Source of the DNA: Natronoglomus mannanivorans
GTDB taxonomy: Archaea; Halobacteriota; Halobacteria; Halobacteriales; Natrialbaceae
Direction of reading: 5' to 3'
Length of the DNA: 64,000 nt
Assembly: GCA_025517485.1 (NCBI GenBank)
Contig: JAOPKB010000007.1
Coordinates: 62,001 to 126,000, forward strand
The notes under the pieces are model-generated. The model did no database searches. It had not been told where the DNA came from and worked only from the letters and a program-made list of their open reading frames with translations. How positions within the stretch are numbered: position 1 is the first letter of the stretch; each line of letters starts with the position of its first letter. Of this stretch, positions 8,390 through 16,503 are shown piece after piece. The translations under genes were made by a program, and so were the position numbers.

Positions 8390-9346
8390 TCACTCGAGCG
8401 CGCTCTCCATCTCCTCCGAGCCCGTCCGAACCCGAACCTGCACGTCCTGCCCGCACTCGAGCGACCGTTCCGGACAGACCAGCTTCGCCCCGAAGTCGGC
8501 GTCTCGAGCGCAAAACAGCGATATTCCGGTAATGGGCTCTCCGTTCGCGGTGACGACGACGTCGTCCCACGCGACGGTCCGTCCGGTCGCCGTACCGATC
8601 CGCTCTCCGTTGAGCGCGACTGCCGTCGGCCCGTCCGCGCTATCGCCTCCACCGAGGAGTCCGCCGCCGTCGTAGTGTGCCAATCCACCGTCCAGCACCC
8701 CGCCGCCGTCGGCGGCGATGCCGGCGAACTCTCCGGGATTCGGATGCGCCGGCGAATCCAGCACGGCGTACGTCTCCCCCGTCTCGACGACCGTACCACA
8801 GCCGTCCCACGCGAGCGGTCGGACGTCGACCGCGAGTTCCACCGGCAGCGATCCCACGGCACGGTGGTGGTTCTGTTCGGGTCTCCGGAAGCCGACGTGG
8901 AGGTGGTCGTCGACCCAGGGGGCGAAGAAACCGGCGTGGACCAGCGTTCCCAGCGGGTCGCCGATCGTGACCGTCTCGCCGGGTTCGACGACGGGATCGA
9001 CGTGGAGGATTCGCGCGACCAGCCCCGCGATGCTGGCGGGAGCCGAACACTCGATGAGGAGCAGGTGGTCGTGTTCGGGCGCGTACGGTTTCGGCGGTGC
9101 GCGGACGGTCTTCGTCTCGAGGACGGTGCCGGAGACGGGGGCAGGGGCGGGGGCGACGTCCCCATCATCTGACGGATACAGATCGATCGCACACCCCTCG
9201 TCGTGAGCGGGATACGGCGAGTTGTACAGCGAGAAGCGGTCGTACCGGTTCAGGATCGACGCCTCGAGCGTGACGCCGTTGCCGTGGTCGGTCCCGAGGC
9301 AGTCCTCCGTCGGGCCACCGTCCACTCGCTTCCCATCGGCCATCAT
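8390..9346 (-). CDS. M23/LytM-fold (hybrid barrel) protein
   Basis: About 318 residues beginning MMADGKRVDGG. The middle has HDEGCAIDLYP, then a barrel sequence PVSGTVLETKTV...DHLLLIE...PGETVTIGDPLGTLV and HLHVGFRRPE. The H-x(6)-D and HLH motifs resemble the zinc-site motifs of M23 peptidases. Archaea lack peptidoglycan, so a wall-hydrolase role is unlikely; the domain may bind another ligand or cleave another substrate. No signal peptide is visible, which suggests a cytoplasmic protein. It is divergent from the lipoate-ligase-like gene (56 nt between starts). The frame is open much further upstream (to 9904), but that part is antisense to the ligase and unlike protein. Confidence 0.6.
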   Translation of the reverse strand: MMADGKRVDGGPTEDCLGTDHGNGVTLEASILNRYDRFSLYNSPYPAHDEGCAIDLYPSDDGDVAPAPAPVSGTVLETKTVRAPPKPYAPEHDHLLLIECSAPASIAGLVARILHVDPVVEPGETVTIGDPLGTLVHAGFFAPWVDDHLHVGFRRPEQNHHRAVGSLPVELAVDVRPLAWDGCGTVVETGETYAVLDSPAHPNPGEFAGIAADGGGVLDGGLAHYDGGGLLGGGDSADGPTAVALNGERIGTATGRTVAWDDVVVTANGEPITGISLFCARDADFGAKLVCPERSLECGQDVQVRVRTGSEEMESALE

Positions 9347-9401
9347 CACTACTCGAGGCCGAGCGTGTTTAGGCACGTCGGGTCGAACTCGGAGCCAGTC
9401 T

Positions 9402-10127
9402 ATGCGCCTGTTCCGGGGTCGAGCGCCCACGATCGCGACCGACGGCGAGGTGAGCGAACGCATGTGCTCGCTCGCGGCGACCGGCGAGACGGCGGTCCGC
9501 GTCTGGATCCCCCACCGACAGGTCGCCTTCGGCCGCCGCGACGCCCGCTTCGAGGGGTACGACCGCGCTCGAGCGGCCGCCAGCGAGCACGGGTTCCCGC
9601 CGGTCGAGCGCAGCGTCGGCGGTCGGGCGGTCGCCTTCGACGGCGAGACGACGGTCGCCGTCGCCCGCGCGGAGCCGGTCGACGACAGTCGGCGGGGAAT
9701 CGGTGACCGGTACGATCGACTCACCCGCGACCTCGAGCGAGCACTCGACCGCCTCGGCGTCGAAACGACGCGCGGAGAGCCGCTCGACTCCTTCTGTCCG
9801 GGGTCGCACTCGCTGTCGGCCAGTCTCGCGGACGGGCGCGGTGGTGAGGACGGAACCGGTGGCTCCGAGCGCAAACTCGCCGGCCTCGCCCAGCGGGTCC
9901 GCACCGACGCCGCGCTCGTCTCCGGGATCCTCGTCGTCGACCACCGTTCGGAACTCGCAGGCGTTCTCGAGGCCGTCTACGATGCACTCGAGGTACCGTT
10001 CGATCCCAGTTCGGTCGGCAGCGTCGCCGCAGCCGGCGGGCCGTCCGATCCCGATCGGGTCGTGGCGGCGCTCGAGGACGAACTGGTCGGCGACGTGACG
10101 CCGACGCTCGAGTGCGTCGACCGGTAA
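9402..10127 (+). CDS. Lipoate-protein ligase A family protein
   Basis: The 241-residue protein has the fold core of the BPL/LplA family: VRVWIPHRQVAFGRRDARFEGYDRA, then ERSVGGRAVAFDGETTVAV, the R(S/R)xGGxA motif that holds the lipoyl-AMP, and a C-terminal helical part. LplA enzymes attach lipoate to E2 and H proteins of oxo-acid dehydrogenases and the glycine cleavage system. Haloarchaea often carry several such genes, and some act as octanoyltransferases. The ATG at 9402 follows a GAGCCAGTCT spacer and is the first Met before the domain. It could alternatively be an uncharacterised ligase paralogue. Confidence 0.8.
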   Translation: MRLFRGRAPTIATDGEVSERMCSLAATGETAVRVWIPHRQVAFGRRDARFEGYDRARAAASEHGFPPVERSVGGRAVAFDGETTVAVARAEPVDDSRRGIGDRYDRLTRDLERALDRLGVETTRGEPLDSFCPGSHSLSASLADGRGGEDGTGGSERKLAGLAQRVRTDAALVSGILVVDHRSELAGVLEAVYDALEVPFDPSSVGSVAAAGGPSDPDRVVAALEDELVGDVTPTLECVDR

Positions 10128-10247
10128 TCGGCTCTGTGTCCGTGTGAGCGTGGTACGTGGAAGTCACCAGTCCACATTCCCTCCTTTTCGAACCTATTAG
10201 ACACGTCGAAATTATTATCCCGTCCGGATCGGATTGCTGATTTGTCG

Positions 10248-10658
10248 ATGCCCTCGAGTAACCCGTTCGACTGGTTGTCGGACGACGCGCCGAGCCGTCG
10301 TGAGCTCGTACTGACGGTGGTCGTGACGGTCTTGATCGTGTTTCAGCTCTTCCTTGCCGAGACGATTTTCTGGGGCTGGCTGGTCGCCGGATTTCTCGTG
10401 TCCACAGTCGTAGTCCGGCCACTCGCCGCCTCGTCGATCGGTGCGCAGGCTGGCGCGTGGTTTCGGTTGATCGGGTACGCGGGTCGCGCGGTCGTGCTCG
10501 TTTTCTTCTTCGTCGTGGTCTGGGCGGGGCTCGCCGTGCTGTCGCCCCCGGATGGGCTAGTGAACAGCCTCGCTGCCGGCGGGATGCTCGGCATCCTCGC
10601 CGTCGCGACCCTCGAGACGGTCCTGGCACACGGATACGGACTCCCGTGGTTTCGCTGA
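10248..10658 (+). CDS. Hypothetical membrane protein, three to four TM helices
   Basis: 136 residues starting MPSSNPFDWLSDDAP. Hydrophobic segments lie at about residues 24-44, 46-63, 78-100 and 107-126. There are no recognisable catalytic residues. A TTG two codons upstream is in frame, but the ATG at 10248 fits better: the AT-rich GAAATTATTAT lies about 30 nt before it. Neighbours on both sides are separate transcription units. Function unknown. Confidence 0.65.
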   Translation: MPSSNPFDWLSDDAPSRRELVLTVVVTVLIVFQLFLAETIFWGWLVAGFLVSTVVVRPLAASSIGAQAGAWFRLIGYAGRAVVLVFFFVVVWAGLAVLSPPDGLVNSLAAGGMLGILAVATLETVLAHGYGLPWFR

Positions 10659-10749
10659 CGACCACTGCGGGGCAACGCTTTTCCTCCAGACCGTTGGCCG
10701 TTCGAATCGAGTATGTCTCTCGTTAGTCACAGTCGCTCGGAGGGGACCG

Positions 10750-11286
10750 ATGAGTGAACGCGGCCCCGATCCGATTCCGATGGATGGCCCGGACGCCGAG
10801 TCCTGGTCGGCGTTTCTCGAGGAAGCTGGGGCAGTCGCCGACGAGTACCGCGACGACGGCTGGGACGTGATCGACGTCCAGCCGGGTGACGTCACTCCCG
10901 TCGACGTCCCCGACCACGAACGCTTCGGATTCAGCGTACTCGTCCCGGACAGCGAGTACGAGGCCGTCGAATCGCTCGTCGAGGACGAGTCGGTCGCGTT
11001 CGAGACATCCGAGGTCTTCTATCACACCGCCGGCGAGACCGTCTTCGTCCTCGCGGTCGAACTCGACGAGACCGCCGAGACGGCCGTCGTGATCCCGCTG
11101 TACTACCGTCGGCCGCGTACACGGGAACTCGTCACCACCGCACTCGAGAACGGCGAGCTCCCGGTTCACGTCCGTCGGCTCTCGGTCGACCAGTGGGTCA
11201 CTTTCGCCCACGACGAGCCGTCGCTGTTCGTTCCCGATGACGGCGACGCGAATTCGGATACCTCGGCATCCGACGAGGCGAAATAG
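10750..11286 (+). CDS. Conserved haloarchaeal protein (DUF7529-like)
   Basis: 178 residues, very acidic and soluble, with the pattern GWDVIDVQPGDVTPVD, HERFGFSVLVPDSEYE, a central VFVLAVELDETAETAVVIPLYY strand set and a C-terminal WVTFAHDEPSLFVPDD. I recall this arrangement from a haloarchaea-specific family of unknown function annotated DUF7529. No enzyme motif or metal site is visible. The start at 10750 follows a GGAGGGGACCG sequence, a possible Shine-Dalgarno site. Confidence 0.7.
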   Translation: MSERGPDPIPMDGPDAESWSAFLEEAGAVADEYRDDGWDVIDVQPGDVTPVDVPDHERFGFSVLVPDSEYEAVESLVEDESVAFETSEVFYHTAGETVFVLAVELDETAETAVVIPLYYRRPRTRELVTTALENGELPVHVRRLSVDQWVTFAHDEPSLFVPDDGDANSDTSASDEAK

Positions 11287-11543
11287 ACGTCGGAACTGCA
11301 AAAAAGACGCAACGACTCACGCTCGAGCCGGCGTCTCTGCTTCGAGCGCGACCGTAGATCGAGAACGACCGTTCGAACCGGCGCTCGTCGGACCGTCTCG
11401 GGTCGGGTTCGAGTACGCGGTGGAGAACCCGTCCCGGTGAGCCGGCCTCGAGCCCGCTGGACGAACCTAGCGTCGCCGTCTCCGGGCGTGCGGTGTCAGT
11501 CGAACCGACGGCAGATCGAAATCCCGGCGATTCGACGGGTGGG

Positions 11544-12368
11544 CTATTCCGAGAGATCCTCTTCCTCGCGTAGCTCCTGGCTCGCCTCGCGAACCTCGCG
11601 CATCACACTCGAGATGCGTTCTTCGGCCTCGAGTTCCTCCTCGACGGAGAGGTCGACGCCCTCGACTTCCAGCAGGAACTTGGCGACCTCCGTCGCCTCG
11701 TACATTACGTCGTCGAGTTCCTCGGCGGTGAAGAAGTCACACATCGCGCCGTAGAGGAAGGTCGCGCCGGATTTTCGGATCTTGTCCTCGAAGGACGATC
11801 GGGCCTGATTGACGGCCTGTGGCGAGTAGGTATCGGTCATGAAGGGGACGAGTTCGGGCAGGTTCTCGCCGATCTTGGTCATCTCGACGCCGGTCTCCGT
11901 GCGAAAGTCCGAACAGAGGCGGGCGATCGCCCACTCGCGGGCGGTGACGTAGGTCCGATCGCGAAGGAATTCGTTGACCCGGTCGTACTGGGCGCCATCC
12001 ATCTTCTGGAAGCGGGCGTACTTCTGGACGTCTTCGGGGACCTCGTCTTCTTCGTCGACGGCGTCGGGGTCCGGGACGCCCGGCATCGGTCCGTTCGCGT
12101 TCGTTTCGTCGGCTTCGTCGTTCGATCCGTCGGTATCGCGCTCGTCCGCCGGCGTTCGGTCGTCGCCGGTCTCGGCGGCGACACTCGAGCCGGTGTTCTC
12201 GGACGTCTCTGTGGAGGTGGATGCGGAGTCGGTATCGGTGTCGGACTCGGAGTCAGAGTTAGATTCGGACTCGTGTTCAGGTTCAGGTTCAGGTTCGCGT
12301 TCGCGTTCGCGTTCGGTCTCGGCTTCGGACCTGGACTCGACGGGCGGCGTCGACGCGTCGTCTGGCAT
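11544..12368 (-). CDS. Conserved haloarchaeal protein with acidic repeat N-terminus (DUF5806-like)
   Basis: 274 residues. The first 125 or so are low complexity: EREREREPEPEPEHESES, then D/T/S-rich sequence. The conserved part (from about residue 128) reads VPEDVQKYARFQKMDG, DRVNEFLRDRTYVTAREWAIARLC, TKIGENLPELVPFMTDTY and an AxFLYGAMCDFFTAEELDD helix, an all-helical domain with a Glu-rich C-terminal coil. I recall this as DUF5806, conserved in haloarchaea with unknown role; the sequence suggests DNA or protein binding but shows no catalytic site. The ATG at 12368 is the start nearest the acidic region. Confidence 0.75.
   Translation of the reverse strand: MPDDASTPPVESRSEAETEREREREPEPEPEHESESNSDSESDTDTDSASTSTETSENTGSSVAAETGDDRTPADERDTDGSNDEADETNANGPMPGVPDPDAVDEEDEVPEDVQKYARFQKMDGAQYDRVNEFLRDRTYVTAREWAIARLCSDFRTETGVEMTKIGENLPELVPFMTDTYSPQAVNQARSSFEDKIRKSGATFLYGAMCDFFTAEELDDVMYEATEVAKFLLEVEGVDLSVEEELEAEERISSVMREVREASQELREEEDLSE
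12276..12317 (-). repeat. Hexanucleotide repeat in the DUF5806-like gene
   Basis: TTCAGG x3, TTCGCG x3 and TTCGGT in tandem (42 nt). On the minus strand they code for alternating Glu-Arg and Glu-Pro. Adjacent blocks of identical units are what replication slippage followed by local homogenisation would leave. Confidence 0.8.
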
Positions 12369-12460
12369 AGTACGCCCTTGCCAACCACCGGGCAAAAGAA
12401 TTGCCGTGTCTGCGACGGGTGAGCCGCCGGCCGGGACCCAACAGTCGGCAGCCGATGGCG

Positions 12461-14482
12461 TCAGTCCTCGCGCAGGTCGAGGTAGGTCTCTTCTTCCCAC
12501 GTCGTCTCGTCGACGACGACGAGTTCCGCCTCGCCGAAGACGTAGAGGTAGTCCTCGAGGTACATCGCACGCAGCGCGGGTCCGTCGGTTTCGACGGTCG
12601 TCACGCGCTCGAGACCGTCCTCGTAAGCGAAGACGTGGCCGCCGTCGCTGCCGGGGAGGAAGAACACCCCGTGGCGCTCGTCGATGAGGAAGGCGTTGTG
12701 CGAGTCCCGAACTGCGGACCAGCGGTCGTCGAGCACGGCATCGTCTTCGACGACGGGGTTCTCGGGATCGGAGGCGTCGAAGATCACGGCCTTCACGTTG
12801 CCGCGTTCCTCGCCGATGCCGAGCACGCGATCCTCACCCAGCGGATGCATATACGTCGAGAAGCCGGGGAGCTTGAGTTCGCCCTGCAGTTCCGGATTTC
12901 CGGGATCGGAGACGTCGATCACGTGGAACGGATCGATCTCGCGGAAGGTGACGACGTAGGCGGTATCGCCCTCGTAACGCACCGAGTAGATGCGCTCGTC
13001 GACGCCCATCCCGACGACCTCGCCGACCGTCTCGAGGTCGCCGTCGAGAACGTAGAGGTCGTTCTCGGAGTCGACGGCCGGCGCGCGGACCGTCGTCGCG
13101 ATGCGGAGGTGACCGTCGTGTTCGTCCATCGACCACTGGTTGAGCGGCGTGCCGGGGACCGAGCCGGCGGCCGAGACCGCGAGGTCGCCGTCGATGTCGA
13201 CTTTCACGACGCCGGTCCGGGTGAACTGGCGCATGTGTTCTTCGGCGTAGGACGTCCAGGCCTCCTCGAACTCGCGCTCGACGCTGCGTCGTTCCTCGCG
13301 GTCGAAGCCGCTGCGCCACTCCCGGAGGATCGCGTCGATCTCGATCCGTTTCGCCCGATCGGAGATGTCGTACGATTCGAGGCGCTCGAGGCGCTCGACC
13401 GTGTCCTCGTCGAGGAGTTCTCGGCCGTCGGTGAGGAGGAACTCGAGTCGCAGTTCGGCCTGCGACGGGGAATCGGCGTAGGTCAGGTAGACCGCGTTCT
13501 CGGAGACGTAGGTCGCGGTCGTCCGCGCGGAGCCGAGGAAGCTGACGCGGTCTTCGACCTCGCCCGTCGCGGGGTCGACGCGCATCGTCGTGTAGACCGT
13601 GTCGGCGTCGGTCTGCTCGGTCGGGTAGTGGACGTCGGTGCACGCGACTTCGGGACCGTCGTTCCCGAGGGGTTCGAGCGGGCACGGGTCGCCGGGGTCG
13701 GCGCGATCCGCGACGACGAGGTACAGGTCCCCGTCGGCGAGTCGCGCGGTCTCGACGTGGCCGTCGAGTCCCGTACTCCACGTCTGTTCGGGTTCGGACG
13801 GGTCGCTCACGTCGTAGCCGTGGAGGCGGTCGCGTGCGAAGGAGACGACCGTGTCCTCAGTGAGCAGCAGTTCGCCGTTCGTCGGGATCTCGGCGATCTT
13901 CGACGGGGTCGTCGGCTCCGAGGCGTCGACGACGTGCGTGTCGCCGTGCCTATCGTACCGGTTTCGATCGGCGTAGTAGATCGTCCGTCCATCGGTTTTC
14001 AGGATGTCCGGTTCGTCGAGGGCCGCCTCCTGAACGTTGGTTTCGGAGTAGCGGTCCGGGCCGCCAGTACTACCTGCGTCACCGTCTCCGCTCGTCGCTC
14101 CCGTTCCTGTTCCGACCTCGGCGCTCTCTTCGGCTTCCATCGCGACGTCCTCCTCGACGGCTACACCGTCCATCCGGTCGACGGCGACAGCCCCCTGATC
14201 GAGACCACCGCCGAGGTAGTTCGTCGAGGACCCCGCGTCGCGCAGGTACGAGGCGAAGGCTGCACTCGAGTCGAAGCGATCGATACTGGGATCGCGGTCG
14301 TCGTCCGTGTCGTCGCCGGAGACAGTCGGGTCGTCACCGTCGTCGTCCGGATTCGGATCGTCGGCCGTCGCGGTGGGCGCGTCGATCACGCCACCGGCCG
14401 CGAGCCCGATCGCGGAGCCGACGAGGAGGGCCACCAAGGCGACCGCGACCAATCGTCGATTGGGAGTGAACGTCGTCGTCAT
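12461..14482 (-). CDS. Secreted beta-propeller domain protein (COG4880 type)
   Basis: 673 residues from the ATG at 14482 (MTTTFTPNRR). A signal or anchor helix (residues 9-30, VAVALVALLVGSAIGLAAGG) is followed by an acidic D/T linker, then SAAFASYLRDAG and SETNVQEAALDEPDILKTDGRTIYYA, the signature of the large secreted beta-propeller family distantly related to WD40. Repeats such as YVVTFREIDPFHVIDVSDPGNPELQGEL recur through the rest. Function is unknown; family members are thought to be surface proteins. A GTG 15 nt upstream is an alternative start. Confidence 0.85.
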   Translation of the reverse strand: MTTTFTPNRRLVAVALVALLVGSAIGLAAGGVIDAPTATADDPNPDDDGDDPTVSGDDTDDDRDPSIDRFDSSAAFASYLRDAGSSTNYLGGGLDQGAVAVDRMDGVAVEEDVAMEAEESAEVGTGTGATSGDGDAGSTGGPDRYSETNVQEAALDEPDILKTDGRTIYYADRNRYDRHGDTHVVDASEPTTPSKIAEIPTNGELLLTEDTVVSFARDRLHGYDVSDPSEPEQTWSTGLDGHVETARLADGDLYLVVADRADPGDPCPLEPLGNDGPEVACTDVHYPTEQTDADTVYTTMRVDPATGEVEDRVSFLGSARTTATYVSENAVYLTYADSPSQAELRLEFLLTDGRELLDEDTVERLERLESYDISDRAKRIEIDAILREWRSGFDREERRSVEREFEEAWTSYAEEHMRQFTRTGVVKVDIDGDLAVSAAGSVPGTPLNQWSMDEHDGHLRIATTVRAPAVDSENDLYVLDGDLETVGEVVGMGVDERIYSVRYEGDTAYVVTFREIDPFHVIDVSDPGNPELQGELKLPGFSTYMHPLGEDRVLGIGEERGNVKAVIFDASDPENPVVEDDAVLDDRWSAVRDSHNAFLIDERHGVFFLPGSDGGHVFAYEDGLERVTTVETDGPALRAMYLEDYLYVFGEAELVVVDETTWEEETYLDLRED

Positions 14483-14624
14483 CGAGTGGATACTCACAGG
14501 CCGATATCAAGGGGGTTCCCCTAGCTCAAACAGTCATTTCACCGAGTCAGATACCGTCCTCGAGTCGGTCGCGTCTATCGCTATCGACCGTAAACCCCTC
14601 TCGAGTCACCTGCAGTTTGACGGT

Positions 14625-14633
14625 CATTTATGG
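14625..14633 (+). promoter_or_regulatory. TATA element of the thiolase gene
   Basis: CATTTATGG lies 23 nt before the thiolase ATG at 14657, the spacing expected for a leaderless haloarchaeal transcript. Confidence 0.5.
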
Positions 14634-14656
14634 TTCTGACGGCCCTGTGTCAGTGT

Positions 14657-15799
14657 ATGGCTCAGCTTCAGACACCGGTCGTCGCGCAGGCAGTCCGGAC
14701 GCCACAGGGGAAAGAAGACGGTGTCTTCGCCGACGTGCGGAGTGAAGACCTCTCGATTCCACTGGTGAACCACATCCTCACCGAGACGGGGCTCGACGGC
14801 GAGCACGTCGACGACCTGATGTGGGGCTGCGCCCAGCAACGCGAGGAACAGGACAACAACCTAGCGCGGGTCATCTCGTTGCTCTCGGAACTCGGCGAGG
14901 AGGTTCCGGGGACGACGATCAACCGCTGGTGTGCCTCCTCGATGCAGGCGATCATCTCCGCCGCCGACGCCATCCGCGCCGGCCAGCGCGAGTGCATCAT
15001 CGCCGGCGGCGTCGAGAACATGTCTCGAGTCCCGATGGGTGACAGTCACGCCTACCTCCACCCGCAGCTGGCGACCGAGTACAACGTCGGCGAACTCCAG
15101 ATGGGGATGACCGCCGAGAAGGTCGCCGAGGAGTACGACGTCTCCCGGGAGCGCCAGGACGAGTACGCTCTCCGGAGCCACCAGCGAGCCGCCGCGGCGA
15201 CCGACGAAGGCCGGTTCGACGACCAGATCGTTCCCATCGAGACCGAGGACGGCGTCGTCGACGAGGACGAGGGGATCCGTCGCGACACCGACCTCGAGAC
15301 CCTCGCCGGGCTTCCGACGGTGTTCAAGTCCGAGGGAACGGTGACGCCGGGCAACGCCTCCCAGATCTCCGACGGGGCCGCGGCCGTCCTCGTCACGAGC
15401 GAGGCGTTCGCCGAAGAACACGGCCTCGAGATACTCGCCGAAGTCGGTTCGAACGAGGTCCGCGGCGTCGATCCGACCGTCATGGGGATCGGTCCGGTTC
15501 CGGCGACGCGAGGACTGCTCGAGCGCACCGGTCGCGAGATCGACGACTACGATCTCGTAGAGTTGAACGAGGCGTTCGCGAGCCAGTCGGTGTACGCCCG
15601 CGACGAACTCGGCATCGACGAGGAGACGTTCAACGTCAACGGCGGTGCGATCGCGCTCGGCCATCCGCTCGGGGCCTCCGGCGCTCGATTGCCGGTGACG
15701 CTGATCCACGAACTCCTCAATCGCGGCGGCGGTCGCGGACTGGCGACGCTCTGTGTTGGCTTCGGACAAGGTGCGGCGATCGAGTTCGAGGTCGACTGA
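14657..15799 (+). CDS. Thiolase (acetyl-CoA C-acyltransferase family)
   Basis: The 380-residue enzyme has all thiolase landmarks: the nucleophile Cys92 in NRWCASSM, the GGVENMS loop, the ELNEAFASQ motif, GGAIALGHPLGASGAR with the catalytic His, and the C-terminal LCVGFGQGAA with the second Cys. It should cleave or form 3-oxoacyl-CoA and acetyl-CoA in fatty-acid beta-oxidation or, run in reverse, in acetoacetyl-CoA synthesis. The ATG at 14657 is preferred over an upstream in-frame start at 14630 because of the TATA spacing. Its last 36 nt recur 160 nt downstream (see the separate repeat). Confidence 0.95.
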   Translation: MAQLQTPVVAQAVRTPQGKEDGVFADVRSEDLSIPLVNHILTETGLDGEHVDDLMWGCAQQREEQDNNLARVISLLSELGEEVPGTTINRWCASSMQAIISAADAIRAGQRECIIAGGVENMSRVPMGDSHAYLHPQLATEYNVGELQMGMTAEKVAEEYDVSRERQDEYALRSHQRAAAATDEGRFDDQIVPIETEDGVVDEDEGIRRDTDLETLAGLPTVFKSEGTVTPGNASQISDGAAAVLVTSEAFAEEHGLEILAEVGSNEVRGVDPTVMGIGPVPATRGLLERTGREIDDYDLVELNEAFASQSVYARDELGIDEETFNVNGGAIALGHPLGASGARLPVTLIHELLNRGGGRGLATLCVGFGQGAAIEFEVD

Positions 15800-15852
15800 G
15801 ACGGTTGTTGTTGGCCTTTTGGCCTCTTCGCGAGGGAAGCGAGCGAAGGTCA

Positions 15853-15871
15853 GCGAGAGCGACGCTCTCGC
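15853..15871. terminator. Hairpin downstream of the thiolase
   Basis: GCGAGAGC and GCTCTCGC form an 8-bp perfect stem with a 3-nt loop (GAC), followed 7 nt later by TTTT. It could end the thiolase transcript; archaeal termination mainly needs the U-run, so the role of the stem is uncertain. Confidence 0.4.
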
Positions 15872-15932
15872 CGGACAGGTTTTGCGAGCGAGAGCGAATC
15901 GCGCTCGAGCGAGACAAAGATGGTTACGACAG

Positions 15933-15980
15933 GGTGCGGCGATCGAGTTCGAGTTCGAGTTCGAGGTCGGCTGACACGGT
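15933..15980 (+). repeat. Duplicated thiolase 3' tail with expanded hexamer
   Basis: This block repeats 15770-15805 (end of the thiolase and its first downstream bases) with two substitutions and 12 extra nt. The extra bases are two more GAGTTC units: one in the thiolase copy, three here. The matching frame would read QGAAIEF(EF)nEVG and a stop. It is a non-coding remnant, not a gene. Confidence 0.75.
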
Positions 15981-15996
15981 CCCGCCGTCGACGTGA

Positions 15997-16368
15997 TCAC
16001 TCGAGGAGCTCTCGAGATCGCGCTCGAGAGCCATACGCCGTGATCGGTCCCATCCTGACTGTTCCGACCTCTTTCGCGGTGAAGTGCCGTTGGAGCGCCA
16101 CCTTGCCGCGTGCGAACCAGCTGGCGAGCCCGACGAGACTCGCGCTGGCGACGACGTCGATGCCGAAGACGTCTCTCGTCCACTCGAGGACGTCGGCTAC
16201 CTCGCTCACCTGGAGCGTCACCGGGAGGCCGAGCACGGCGTCGAGTCGCTCGGCGATGCTCGTCACGGCCCGATAGTGGCGGGGTCGAAGGAAGACGGTC
16301 GGTGAGCCGCCGGCAATCTCGACGCGTTCGACGACGGGGAGGTGTTCTATCGACAGTGAACGTTCCAT
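15997..16368 (-). CDS. Hypothetical protein, 123 aa
   Basis: The protein starts MERSLSIEHLPVVERVEIAGG and has a mixed alpha/beta look with LDAVLGLPVTLQVSEVADVLEWTRDVFGIDVVASASLVGLASWFARG in the middle; the last stretch may be one membrane-associated helix. I do not recognise a family. The start at 16368 is supported by a TATA-like CACAATAGTTAT 26 nt upstream. It converges on the thiolase and diverges from the histidine kinase. Function unknown. Confidence 0.6.
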   Translation of the reverse strand: MERSLSIEHLPVVERVEIAGGSPTVFLRPRHYRAVTSIAERLDAVLGLPVTLQVSEVADVLEWTRDVFGIDVVASASLVGLASWFARGKVALQRHFTAKEVGTVRMGPITAYGSRARSRELLE

Positions 16369-16394
16369 CGACAGTGGATTCGTCTGACAAATCA

Positions 16395-16406
16395 ATAACT
16401 ATTGTG
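16395..16406 (-). promoter_or_regulatory. TATA-type promoter element (CACAATAGTTAT)
   Basis: Twelve bases identical to the element before the Gfo/Idh gene at 25761-25772, in the same orientation and at nearly the same distance (26 vs 24 nt) from the start codon. The spacing fits leaderless transcription. Confidence 0.5.
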
Positions 16407-16503
16407 CCCGCCCCGAATACTGATCGTATCTCTCCTTATCCGTTCGGGTCCGACTCGAGTCGCAACCAGTGCCCTTATTTTCGTCACGGGCTGAATACTG
16501 CCG

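Noticed and set aside
8390..9904. Extended N-terminus for the M23-fold protein
   Set aside because: The extra 186 codons are antisense to the lipoate ligase gene and Arg/Ser-rich; the ATG at 9346 is more plausible.
12401..14524. Plus-strand open frame of 707 codons over the beta-propeller gene
   Set aside because: Antisense shadow of a convincing protein. No signal, motif or promoter of its own.
15753..15974. Open frame over the post-thiolase duplicate
   Set aside because: Composition is Arg/Ser-rich and only its last dozen codons match the thiolase tail; treated as a repeat remnant.
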